Below, one piece after another: positions 54,606 through 62,903 of a stretch of DNA of 64,000 nt. The stretch is from JAMLHH01 sp035515235 (GTDB lineage Bacteria; Bacteroidota; Bacteroidia; Chitinophagales; JADIYW01). The stretch is taken from assembly GCA_035515235.1 (NCBI GenBank), contig DATJBS010000050.1:1-64000 (forward strand), given 5' to 3'. How positions within the stretch are numbered: position 1 is the stretch's first letter; each line of letters starts with the position of its first letter. Made by a program: the position numbers and the translations under genes. The notes under the pieces were generated by a model. The model saw only the letters and a list, made by a program, of their open reading frames with translations, was not told where the DNA came from and did no database searches.

Positions 54606-55247
54606 TCAACCAATTAATAAATACAAAGTTCCAAAAAATACTAATTGAGCGATGATGATAACATAGCTAATTTTTGCATTGATTTTTGGACGATACAGAC
54701 AGATGATTCCATGAATCACACTACTCGTTAAAAACCACATCAAATAATTTTGTAAAGGAATGATATTGTTTTCCCAGCTCCAAAACTTTAGTTGTATCGC
54801 CACAGGTTCTATCAAAAAGTCCAAGCCTGTCATTAATAATGAAGGGAGAAGAACAAGCCAAAACGGTTTTTTAGTAAAATGCTGAACCACTCCGTGAGAA
54901 CTGAGTGCTAAAAACAACCAATTCACACCGATGAGTAAGGGTGTATTAAAAACTTTCCATCCGAAAACTTCCCCATAATAATAACTTCCAAAGAGAATAC
55001 CTGTTGCCGTTCCTACCGCTTCTATAGAAAAACCTATGAGAAAAATGATAGCTGAAAGCGTTAAAAATCGTTTGCTGAAATCACCATTAATTTTGAAAAA
55101 TATAAATAAGGTCAACAATAAATTTAGCGGTGTCAGTGGTAAAAAGAAATTTTGAGACTCCTCTATACCTATTCCAAGTGTTCCAAAAAAATAGAACAAA
55201 AACAACAGCACTATCCAAGGGCTGTAAGTAGAGATGTATTTTATCAT
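54606..55247 (-). CDS. cruF: Carotenoid 1,2-hydratase-like membrane protein (CruF family)
   Basis: This 213-residue protein has six to seven membrane segments and the CruF/DUF422 pattern (FLIGFSIEAVGTATGILFGSYYYGE, LFLALSSHG, FLIEPVAIQLKFWSWENN). CruF adds water across the psi end of carotenoids. Its start overlaps the end of the upstream desaturase by four bases (55244-55247), so the two are coupled. CruF followed by CrtD chemistry gives 3,4-didehydro-1-hydroxy ends as in saproxanthin, myxol and flexixanthin. Confidence 0.85.
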   Translation of the reverse strand: MIKYISTYSPWIVLLFLFYFFGTLGIGIEESQNFFLPLTPLNLLLTLFIFFKINGDFSKRFLTLSAIIFLIGFSIEAVGTATGILFGSYYYGEVFGWKVFNTPLLIGVNWLFLALSSHGVVQHFTKKPFWLVLLPSLLMTGLDFLIEPVAIQLKFWSWENNIIPLQNYLMWFLTSSVIHGIICLYRPKINAKISYVIIIAQLVFFGTLYLLIG

Positions 55248-56704
55248 TTTATATATTGATCGATAATTTTTGAAGATAAAAGTGCCAAGGGTATTCCACC
55301 ACCGGGATGCACACTCCCACCACAGAAATATAAGTTTTTGAATTCTGATGAAAAATTTTTGTGTCGAAAAAATGCTGAAAATCTATTATTGCTGGATGTT
55401 CCATACAGCGAACCTTTAAACGAATAGGTTTTATCTTGTATCAATTGAGGAGTAAGTTGCTCTTCAAATACAATAAGCTTTTCAATGTCTTCCCCTAAAT
55501 TTCTAGAAATCTTACTCAAGATATTTTTTCTTGCTTCAGCAATCATGCTCTCCCAATCTTGACCATAAACGGACGGAACATTAATCATCACAAACCAATT
55601 TTCTTTTCCTTTAGGAGCATCTTCTGTAATCATTTTGCTTGTGATATTGATATATATTGTTGGATCGCTAGAGATCGTTTTGGAATCAAAAATATGGTCA
55701 AACTCTGTTTTATAATCCACGGTAAATAGAATATTATGAACATCCAATTGAGGAAATTCTTTATCAATTCCCCAATAAAAAATAAGTGCAGAACTTGATC
55801 GCTCTTGTTGATCTACTTTTTTGAGTTGTTTTGCTGAAGGAATTAATTTCTCGTAAACCGTATGAATATCGGCATTGCAAACAATAATATCACCGTCGTA
55901 ATTATTAGTAGCTGTTTTTACACTTTTAGCTAAATTGTTTTCTGTTTCAATAGCTAATACCTCTTGATTAAAATGAAATTCAACTCCAATATCTTTTGCT
56001 AATTTGACTAGGCTGTTGGTGATTTCATGCATCCCTCCTTTTGGCAAATAAGCACCTAAACCAAACTCTAAATGAGGAATAATATTCAAAATTCCTGGAG
56101 CTTTATAAGGATTAGAACCATTATAAGTGGCGTATCTATTAAAAAGTCTTATAGTTTTAGAATCTTTGAAAGCATTTTCATTCACCTGATTCATAGAACT
56201 AAAAATATTCAAAAAAGGCAACTTGAACACGGCTTTCAATGTCGATAAAGAAAAAAATGATTGAATTTTATGAAGCGATTTGTTTAAAAATTGGTCTTGA
56301 GTAGCTTTATAAATAAAAGCACTTTTCTTCAAATGCTTTTTTACTTTTTCAGCAGAATCTGTCGTATTCCTTTCAATTTCATCTGCAAAAGCGTCAATAT
56401 CTGAACTTGCAGAAATTCGAGTTCCATCTTCGTAAAAATAGTTACACAAGACTTCTAATTGATCATATTTGAAATAATCGGATGGATTTTTAAGGGAGAT
56501 TTCAAAAAGCTCTGTCACTAAATGAGGCATTGTAAATAGCGAAGGACCTGCATCAAACCTAAAATTATTACCTGAAAGTTGGGTCAGTTTTCCACCCGGA
56601 TATGTATTTCTCTCCAAAACATGCACTCTATAACCTTTGTTTTGCAATCGAATCGCTGCCGCCAATCCAGCAATTCCAGATCCAATAATAATTGCCTTCT
56701 TCAT
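55244..56704 (-). CDS. crtD: Carotenoid desaturase, CrtD type (1-hydroxycarotenoid 3,4-desaturase)
   Basis: This 486-residue flavoprotein of the phytoene-desaturase family begins with the dinucleotide motif GSGIAGLAAAIRLQNKGY and YPGGKLTQLSGNNFRFDAGPS, and ends with FCGGSVHPGGGIPLALLSSK. I choose CrtD rather than CrtI because of the coupling to CruF and the short N-terminus; the two cannot be told apart with certainty by reading. Transcribed divergently from the Rieske gene across a 353-base gap. Confidence 0.8.
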   Translation of the reverse strand: MKKAIIIGSGIAGLAAAIRLQNKGYRVHVLERNTYPGGKLTQLSGNNFRFDAGPSLFTMPHLVTELFEISLKNPSDYFKYDQLEVLCNYFYEDGTRISASSDIDAFADEIERNTTDSAEKVKKHLKKSAFIYKATQDQFLNKSLHKIQSFFSLSTLKAVFKLPFLNIFSSMNQVNENAFKDSKTIRLFNRYATYNGSNPYKAPGILNIIPHLEFGLGAYLPKGGMHEITNSLVKLAKDIGVEFHFNQEVLAIETENNLAKSVKTATNNYDGDIIVCNADIHTVYEKLIPSAKQLKKVDQQERSSSALIFYWGIDKEFPQLDVHNILFTVDYKTEFDHIFDSKTISSDPTIYINITSKMITEDAPKGKENWFVMINVPSVYGQDWESMIAEARKNILSKISRNLGEDIEKLIVFEEQLTPQLIQDKTYSFKGSLYGTSSNNRFSAFFRHKNFSSEFKNLYFCGGSVHPGGGIPLALLSSKIIDQYIK

Positions 56705-57057
56705 AAGAATATGAATATTTTGGAAGTCAATTTTATAATATTATTGGGCAAAATACTTGGTTTAAAAACGATGAATAGGTTTACGAAGTTCAGTTTAATT
56801 TTTTCGAATTCAAAGGTAAGGTTTTAATAAATTAATGAGTGTTTTTAGTAATCAATAATATTTTAGTAGCAATTCTGAAAACAAGAATCTCCTCTCCTTA
56901 TGATGACAACAAAAAGCTTTAAGGTTTTAAAACATATTGCATTTCATATTGTTTAAATTTCATTAACCAACTAAATCACATCAATCCATAAATAATTCTC
57001 ATATTTTTAATCAACAATTCACCTTACTTACCGTTAAGTAAAAATTATAATCATTAC
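56705..57057. other. Divergent upstream region of the carotenoid block
   Basis: AT-rich sequence with no gene. I found no clear TAnnTTTG element with a partner and no strong hairpin; the short palindrome TTACTTACCGTTAAGTAA (about 57026-57043) just before the Rieske start is a possible operator half. Confidence 0.35.
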
Positions 57058-58074
57058 ATGATAAAAGACCAATGGTATATTGCTTGTTTTTTAAATGAAC
57101 TTGAAAAGACAAACATTATAAAGAAAAAAATCGTAGGAGAAGAAATTGTAGTTTTCAAAAATTCTGATGGAGATATTGCTGTTTTAGAAGATCGTTGCTG
57201 TCATAGAAATGTACACTTATCTAATGGAACCGTTCATGGTAAAAATATCAAATGCGGTTATCACGGTTGGGAATATAATACGGATGGAAAATGCGCTCAC
57301 ATTCCAATGCTGGAAAACAAAGATCATATTCCTAAAAAAGCTTGTGTAGGAAAATATCCAATGCAAATCAAATATCAAGCAGTTTGGGTGTATTTTGGTG
57401 ATCAAGCTATAATGCACGAAGCTGAAATTCCAGAAATGGAAGAATTAGACAACTTGCCTTTTGTACATAATGCACATATTTTAACTGCAAGTATAAAATT
57501 GGTGGCAGAAAGTTTGTTTGATGCACAACACATTAATCACGTGCATAAAAACACCATCAATACTTTATTAGGCAAACTGAGAGAACCTAAAACAGAGTAT
57601 GAAATTGATATTCAAAAAACCAGTTTATTTGGTTCGTACAAAAGAATCAATAACAGTAGTGTTTTTGAAAAAGTATATTTTGGTTGGGATAGTCATATCG
57701 ATACAAAATTTGCTTATTGGTACCCTCATACTAGTAAATTAGATTCTCACTTTCCAAAACACATGCACTTTCCTGCAAGAAGATTAGTCATTTATGAACA
57801 TTTCTATGAAATCGAGCCCAACAAAATCATGATGATACAAATTACGGCATGGAAAAACATCTTTAGATTTAATCCTCCATTTGCTCGATGGTTTATGAAA
57901 AGAAAAAGCGATCAAATTGTAAGCGAAGACATCGTTTTTTTAGAGAGCAATTTACATTGGCATCAAAAAATCGAGGTCAATGATTTAATTATTAAAGGCG
58001 ATGAACCTACATTGAGTTTTATGCAATTGTGGAATAAAAATTTTAACAAAAAAGCAAATGAAAAATTGGATTAA
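57058..58074 (+). CDS. Rieske [2Fe-2S] non-heme iron oxygenase
   Basis: This 338-residue protein has the Rieske motif C47-x-H49 ... C66-x2-H69 (CHRNVHLSNG, KCGYHGW) in an N-terminal beta domain (about 5-115), and a catalytic domain with the mononuclear iron residues D155, H158 and H163 (FDAQHINHVH) and a likely third ligand D291 (SEDIVFLES). It therefore has both centres of a ring-hydroxylating or ring-modifying oxygenase alpha subunit. No reductase or ferredoxin gene is adjacent. The gene overlaps the next, a CrtU-like flavoprotein, by 17 bases, which points to a carotenoid end-group as substrate. The reaction is unknown. Confidence 0.85.
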   Translation: MIKDQWYIACFLNELEKTNIIKKKIVGEEIVVFKNSDGDIAVLEDRCCHRNVHLSNGTVHGKNIKCGYHGWEYNTDGKCAHIPMLENKDHIPKKACVGKYPMQIKYQAVWVYFGDQAIMHEAEIPEMEELDNLPFVHNAHILTASIKLVAESLFDAQHINHVHKNTINTLLGKLREPKTEYEIDIQKTSLFGSYKRINNSSVFEKVYFGWDSHIDTKFAYWYPHTSKLDSHFPKHMHFPARRLVIYEHFYEIEPNKIMMIQITAWKNIFRFNPPFARWFMKRKSDQIVSEDIVFLESNLHWHQKIEVNDLIIKGDEPTLSFMQLWNKNFNKKANEKLD

Positions 58075-59548
58075 AAATAGACTCCAAAATTATAAGGTCA
58101 ATATTAATGAAGTCAATACTAGCTTACCTTTAGCAATAAAAACTAAAAAGAAAGTTGCTGTAATTGGCGGTGGTATTGCAGGTATTTCTAGCGCTTCATT
58201 GTTAGCAGAGAGAGGTTTTGAAGTAGAGCTATTTGAAAGAGAGTCTTTTTTGGGTGGAAAAGTAGGTTCGTGGGAATTTGAAAGTAAGGGAGAAACTCTT
58301 AGAACTGAACATGGTTTTCATGCGTTTTTCAGACAATATTTTAACTTACGAGATTACTTAAAAGATATTGGAGCATTCCAACATTTAATTCCTATTGATG
58401 ATTACGTTTTGTTGTATGATTACAATAAGAAACAAGGATTTAAAGAATTAGAAACGACTCCAGGTTTAAATGTTTTAGCACTTAAAAAACATGGTGTTTA
58501 TGGTTGGTTGACTTTAATAAGTCCTTTCAGTATGCCTTTTTTAAGCTTGCTTCGTTTTGACTTTAAAAAAACTTACAAAAAGTATGATCAAGAAAGTTTT
58601 GCTCAATTTTCAAAGCGAACTTTCATGCCTAAAAAAATGCAATTAGTATTTAATTCATTTGCAAGAGCATTTTTTGCTCAACCAGAAAATATGAGCATGG
58701 CTGAGTTAATTAAAGGCTTTCACTTTTATTTTTTGAGTAATGACAAAGGTTTAGTGTATGATGTTTTAGACAGTGACTTCCAAGTAAGTTTTATAGATTA
58801 TTGCATTGCCCATTTAGAAAAAAATAATGCGAAAATTCATTTAAATACTCCTGTAAAAGACTTCAACTACAGCAATAATAAGTTTAAAGTCAATGGCAAT
58901 GATTTTGATTATTGTGTGGTTTGTACAGATGTAAATGGTACCAAAAAAATATTTGAAAATGCTACTGGATTTGACAAATTCCCAACAGTTCAAAAGCAAA
59001 CAACAGATTTGAAAAACTCTGGAGATTATGCAGTTTTAAGAATATGGACTAATCAATTTGAAGAAGATAAAAACTTGCCTTTTTTCATTTTTACAGACAG
59101 ATTAAAATGTTTAGACAGTATTACTTTATACCATAAAATGGAAAAAGAATCCACTGCTTGGAGCGAAGAAAATAATGGTGGTATTTATGAATTACACAGT
59201 TATGCAGTTCCACAAGGAATGGATAAAGAAACTTGCTATAATGAATTGATGCACGAATTGTATCATTATTTTCCGGAGTTAAAAGGCATGGAAATTAAGC
59301 ATGAATATTATCAATTTAGAAATGATTTTCCAGCTTTTCACAAAGGATTACATGCAACTAGACCTACTATTAAAACTGAAGTAGAAGGTTTATATTTTGC
59401 AGGAGATTGGGTCAAAATGGATAATTGCTCTATGTTAATGGAAGGCGCTTTTGTCAGTGGTGCTTTAGCTGCCAATTATATTTTAAGCAAGGAAGGTTTG
59501 CAAGAAAAGCAATTGGTTCAAGTGCCTACGAAAGGTTTATTTGCATAG
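58058..59548 (+). CDS. CrtU/CruE-like carotenoid flavoprotein
   Basis: This 496-residue protein has the FAD motif VIGGGIAGISSASLL (about 34-48) and FLGGKVGS. Long stretches resemble isorenieratene synthase (CrtU): EHGFHAFFRQYFNLRDYL, FFAQPENMSMAELIKGFHF, YELHSYAVPQG, FHKGLHATRPTI and LYFAGDWV ... LMEGAFVSGALAAN. CrtU-type enzymes desaturate and shift a methyl group to make aromatic carotenoid end rings. It overlaps the Rieske gene by 17 bases and lies opposite crtD-cruF. Whether this lineage makes aromatic carotenoids is not established; another ring change is possible. A strong terminator follows. Confidence 0.8.
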   Translation: MKNWIKNRLQNYKVNINEVNTSLPLAIKTKKKVAVIGGGIAGISSASLLAERGFEVELFERESFLGGKVGSWEFESKGETLRTEHGFHAFFRQYFNLRDYLKDIGAFQHLIPIDDYVLLYDYNKKQGFKELETTPGLNVLALKKHGVYGWLTLISPFSMPFLSLLRFDFKKTYKKYDQESFAQFSKRTFMPKKMQLVFNSFARAFFAQPENMSMAELIKGFHFYFLSNDKGLVYDVLDSDFQVSFIDYCIAHLEKNNAKIHLNTPVKDFNYSNNKFKVNGNDFDYCVVCTDVNGTKKIFENATGFDKFPTVQKQTTDLKNSGDYAVLRIWTNQFEEDKNLPFFIFTDRLKCLDSITLYHKMEKESTAWSEENNGGIYELHSYAVPQGMDKETCYNELMHELYHYFPELKGMEIKHEYYQFRNDFPAFHKGLHATRPTIKTEVEGLYFAGDWVKMDNCSMLMEGAFVSGALAANYILSKEGLQEKQLVQVPTKGLFA

Positions 59549-59640
59549 AAATTAAGATTTAGAGTAAATTAATTTTCTTCTTTTATATAGAAAAAAGATA
59601 AATGATATATTAGATTTCATTCGAGATAGAAAGAAAGAAG

Positions 59641-59680
59641 GGAGTTATAGCTGTAAAGGTTGTAGCTCCTTTTTGTGTTT
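59641..59680 (+). terminator. Terminator after the CrtU-like gene
   Basis: GGAGTTATAG pairs with TTGTAGCTCC (including three G-T pairs) around a 9-base loop, followed by TTTTTGTGTTTT. Confidence 0.75.
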
Positions 59681-59701
59681 TAATCAGAAATAAAAAACAT
59701 T

Positions 59702-59821
59702 ATGAATATTAGATACACTATTGACGCACTCCTATTTATTCCACTACTACCTCTAATGTATTTCCATAGTAAAAGAATCAAAAAGAATATCCCAACAAAA
59801 TATTATTTCAGAAATCACTGA
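59702..59821 (+). pseudogene. Remnant of a membrane-anchored SGNH/GDSL hydrolase N-terminus
   Basis: A 39-codon frame reads MNIRYTIDALLFIPLLPLMY and then FHSKRIKKNIPTKYYFRNH to TGA. A short membrane segment followed by YF(x)(G/S)K(R/K)I(K/R)K(x)(I/V)P is how Bacteroidota SGNH/GDSL hydrolases of this type begin, but the catalytic domain is missing. It looks like a truncated copy. Assignment rests on the N-terminal pattern only; it could also be a genuine small membrane peptide. Confidence 0.45.
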
Positions 59822-59893
59822 AACAGCAATTGATTTAATCATCTAAGATTTGGCACTAATGTTTCTTTTATTTCTGATTCATTGTTTAAATCA

Positions 59894-59901
59894 TACTTTT
59901 G
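59894..59901 (+). promoter_or_regulatory. Promoter -7 element directly before the hydrolase start
   Basis: TACTTTTG matches TAnnTTTG and ends six bases before the ATG at 59908, so transcription would begin at or very near the start codon, giving a leaderless or near-leaderless message. Confidence 0.45.
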
Positions 59902-59907
59902 CAATCC

Positions 59908-60906
59908 ATGGATTCACTTACACAAATAATTTTAGGAGCGGCAGTTGGAGAAGCTGTTTTAGGCAAGAAAGTAGGTAATAAAGCCATGTTGTACGGCGCA
60001 GTTGCAGGAACAATACCAGACTTAGACATTTTTGCTTCTTATTTTACAGACACAGTTTCTGCACTTTATATTCATCGTGGATTTACACATTCTATTGTTT
60101 TTTCTTTGCTTTTTGCACCAATTTTTGGGTGGATTGTTTCCCGATATGAAGCTTATAATAATTGGAAAGGCTGGTCTTGGTTATTTTTCTGGGCTTTTGT
60201 AACTCACCCAATTTTAGATGCACATACTACTTGGGGCACCCAATTATTTTGGCCTTTCGATTTGAGATTGGCTTTTAAAACCATATTTGTAGTCGATCCA
60301 TTATACACCTTACCTTTTTTAGTGTTTTTGATTTTGGCAATGAAACAAAAACGAAGCTCTACTAAACGAGGTTTTTATAACAAATTAGGATTGACAATAA
60401 GCACTTCATATCTAGTGCTAACTTTCATATTAAAATGGATTTCTTTTAATCAATTTGAAAACGCTTTAGAAACTCAAAACATCCATTATATACAACTCGA
60501 TACAAGACCTTCGCCTTTAAATACGATACTTTGGAGTGCAAATGTAGAAACAGAAGATGCCTATTTATTGGGCAATTATTCATTTTTTGACACACAACCG
60601 ATTAATTTTGAAAGCTATCCAAAAAATCATGAATTATTAGGCAATCTTAAAGAAAATGAAAGTGTGAAACTTATGATAGCAATTTCTGAAGGTTGGTATA
60701 CTATTACTAAAAAAGATGAAACACTTTATTATAATGACTTACGCTTTGGATTATTAAGCTTAGCTCCTAATACTCAAAACTTTGTATTTCAATATCAAAT
60801 AGAAGTCACTGATACTAATCAAGTGAATTTTATAGAAGTTAAAAAAGATAGACAAGACGGTAAGAAGTTACTATCTGAATTATGGATGAGAATTAAAGGG
60901 AATTAA
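59908..60906 (+). CDS. Membrane-bound YdjM/YbcI-type metal-dependent hydrolase (DUF457)
   Basis: This 332-residue protein begins MDSLTQIILGAAVGEAVLG and has the DUF457 histidine/aspartate motifs GTIPDLDIFAS, HRGFTHSIVF and HPILDAHTTWG, which may hold metal ions in a membrane-embedded site. About four to five membrane segments lie in residues 1-190; the C-terminal 140 residues are soluble. A TTG three codons upstream is possible, but the ATG fits the family. Function unknown, perhaps lipid- or LPS-related. Confidence 0.85.
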   Translation: MDSLTQIILGAAVGEAVLGKKVGNKAMLYGAVAGTIPDLDIFASYFTDTVSALYIHRGFTHSIVFSLLFAPIFGWIVSRYEAYNNWKGWSWLFFWAFVTHPILDAHTTWGTQLFWPFDLRLAFKTIFVVDPLYTLPFLVFLILAMKQKRSSTKRGFYNKLGLTISTSYLVLTFILKWISFNQFENALETQNIHYIQLDTRPSPLNTILWSANVETEDAYLLGNYSFFDTQPINFESYPKNHELLGNLKENESVKLMIAISEGWYTITKKDETLYYNDLRFGLLSLAPNTQNFVFQYQIEVTDTNQVNFIEVKKDRQDGKKLLSELWMRIKGN

Positions 60907-60944
60907 TTCAACGAAGTCCACAACAAAAAAATATAAAAACAAAA

Positions 60945-61499
60945 ATGGGATTCGCATTTATTTTCTTATTCGTTTACATTCTACTTCCATTGACTGGAAT
61001 CCTATTATTCCTATGGTTAATAACAAAAAAGAAAATATTTGGCATAACAGTTGGACTAATTTGGTTCACAATCTTTGGATTATCTATTTTGTCAGAGGTA
61101 GTTCAATTTCTATCCTCTAAAACTAAGCTGAAGAGAAAAGACTATTACGGCCATTATATTATTAATAGAGACTATTTTCCTGGTAGACAATCCGACTGGC
61201 AATATGAAAACTTCAGGTTTGAAATTAAAAAGAATGACTCCATTTATTTTTACGTAACCGAGAAAGAAAAAATATTGAAAACGTATCGCGGAACAATAAG
61301 CACAACTGATCCTCATCAATATAGCTCAGAAAGACTCATCATAAATATCGATCAACCGACTCAATACATCATCATAGATAATCCCACAACTTATCGTAGT
61401 GCATGGAGTTTTTATTTAGTATTTTACTCTACGAAATTCAACAATGTTTATTTCAAAAAAGGAAAATGGAAGCCATTAGAAAATAGACTACAGAAATGA
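60945..61499 (+). CDS. Hypothetical membrane protein
   Basis: This 184-residue protein has two N-terminal membrane segments (about 3-27 and 32-52) and a soluble beta-rich C-terminal domain (about 65-180: YYGHYIINRDYFPGRQSDWQYENFRFEI). I do not recognise a family. Its stop overlaps the start of the next small gene by four bases (ATGA). Confidence 0.65.
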   Translation: MGFAFIFLFVYILLPLTGILLFLWLITKKKIFGITVGLIWFTIFGLSILSEVVQFLSSKTKLKRKDYYGHYIINRDYFPGRQSDWQYENFRFEIKKNDSIYFYVTEKEKILKTYRGTISTTDPHQYSSERLIINIDQPTQYIIIDNPTTYRSAWSFYLVFYSTKFNNVYFKKGKWKPLENRLQK

Positions 61500-61720
61500 A
61501 AAAAGGACTTTTAACAAAGGGATACCTGACAACAGATAATGCCAAAATTCTACACGAATTACGATTTTTTGAAAATACAGCTGTTCATGAACTTTCTGCA
61601 CCAAGTATTGACGAACTAAATATCGCTATTGGTATTATTGAATTAGTAATCGATAGTACATATGACGTTAAACACCAATCTCAAATTTTAGCAAAAAAGA
61701 GAATGAATAATGCGAAATAA
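61496..61720 (+). pseudogene. DUF4145-like C-terminal fragment
   Basis: The 74-residue frame (ILHELRFFENTAVHEL, SIDELNIAIGIIELVI) matches only the last third of DUF4145 domains, where LHxLRxxGNxAxHE is the signature. The upstream part of the domain is missing, so it looks like a remnant left by a deletion or recombination event. It overlaps the preceding gene by four bases, which might keep it translated. Confidence 0.6.
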
Positions 61721-61909
61721 TATTATAGATTAAATTGGTTTTGCGTCAGATGGGCTGAAGTAAAACCTTTTAGTTTTTTGCTTCTAATAAAGCGCAGTAA
61801 TTTTATACACTTTTGTTTACCGACTTCTTCTTGCTCCTTTCAAAAACATATTAAAACAAAAACTGTCAAGAAATTTTCTTAATTTGTAGATGATTTGAAA
61901 TTTAATTCT

Positions 61910-62131
61910 ATGTTTAATACAATCGAAATTAACAGAAAAAACTTGACAATAATGGGTGTTAAATTTTCTGATTTGAAAACATTAGAAAGTACAGCAAATG
62001 CCTTAGGCAGTAATATGTTTGAAGGTTACCAACCAACACCGAAAGGAATAGAAATAATACGAGACTACGTTATAGGAAAAATTTCTTTGAGTGAATTGAT
62101 AACATTTGCCAAGGAAAAAGCCTATGTCTAA
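61910..62131 (+). CDS. FicA (VbhA-like) antitoxin
   Basis: This 73-residue protein (ATG at 61910; a TTG at 61895 would add five residues) has the Fic-inhibitory motif SNMFEG (34-39), a match to (S/T)xxxE(G/N), followed by a helical block YQPTPKGIEIIRDYVIGKIS typical of VbhA-like antitoxins. The glutamate would reach into the toxin's ATP site. The stop overlaps the toxin start by eight bases. Confidence 0.85.
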   Translation: MFNTIEINRKNLTIMGVKFSDLKTLESTANALGSNMFEGYQPTPKGIEIIRDYVIGKISLSELITFAKEKAYV

Positions 62132-62726
62132 TTCTTATAAGTACATAGACCCTGATTACACTTATACTGACCCTAAAAATAGTATTTTAAGAAATCTACA
62201 AGATATTACAGATTCTGAGGTTTTACTCTTTGTTGAGAGCGGAGTTGTCACTAAACGACTACAAGAACTTTATGATAATCCAATGAAAATCAAGGGAATT
62301 GAAAGTCTATTTTTAATTCACAAACATCTATTTCAAGATATCTATGCTTGGTCAGGAAAGAAAAGGATTGTTGAAATTAGTAAAGATGGAAAACAATTTT
62401 TCCCAACTACCCATTTTGACAATGCTTTTAGACATATTGATACATTAATAACAGAATTTAAAGGAATTCCAAAAGATAACAAAAAGCGTTTAGCCGAGAA
62501 ATTGGCAGAAATATTAGACGATGTAAACTACTTGCATCCATTTAGAGAAGGAAATGGAAGAACACAAAGAGAGTTTTTAAGATTGTTAGCTATAGAAAAA
62601 GGATTAACCTTAAATCTCAATCCTCCAGACAATAAAAGCGTTTACGAGAAATATATGAAAGGAACTATTGAGAGTGATCTAACAACACTAACTGATTTGA
62701 TTTTAGAATTGATTGAAATAAACTGA
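62124..62726 (+). CDS. FicT toxin, class I Fic AMP-transferase
   Basis: This 200-residue protein has the intact Fic motif HPFREGNGRTQR (138-149) with catalytic His138, and the flap region KKRIVEISKDGKQFF. It lacks an inhibitory motif of its own, as expected for class I toxins whose inhibitor is the separate FicA. I use the ATG at 62124, eight bases inside the antitoxin gene; an in-frame TTG at 62106 would add six residues. FicT proteins AMPylate DNA gyrase and topoisomerase IV in known cases. Confidence 0.88.
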   Translation: MSNSYKYIDPDYTYTDPKNSILRNLQDITDSEVLLFVESGVVTKRLQELYDNPMKIKGIESLFLIHKHLFQDIYAWSGKKRIVEISKDGKQFFPTTHFDNAFRHIDTLITEFKGIPKDNKKRLAEKLAEILDDVNYLHPFREGNGRTQREFLRLLAIEKGLTLNLNPPDNKSVYEKYMKGTIESDLTTLTDLILELIEIN

Positions 62727-62903
62727 CATTAATTTATATTTTACAGAAATCAAGGTTAAGTAAAATTAAATAATAGACTACACAAATTTTGACTTCCAAA
62801 ATAAGCCGAACGTTAAGAATTTGAACTTATTAAAAAACCCTTTAACTTGTATTTCACCAAATATTTATCTATCATCAAATAGTTAATTATAAAAAGGATT
62901 GCG

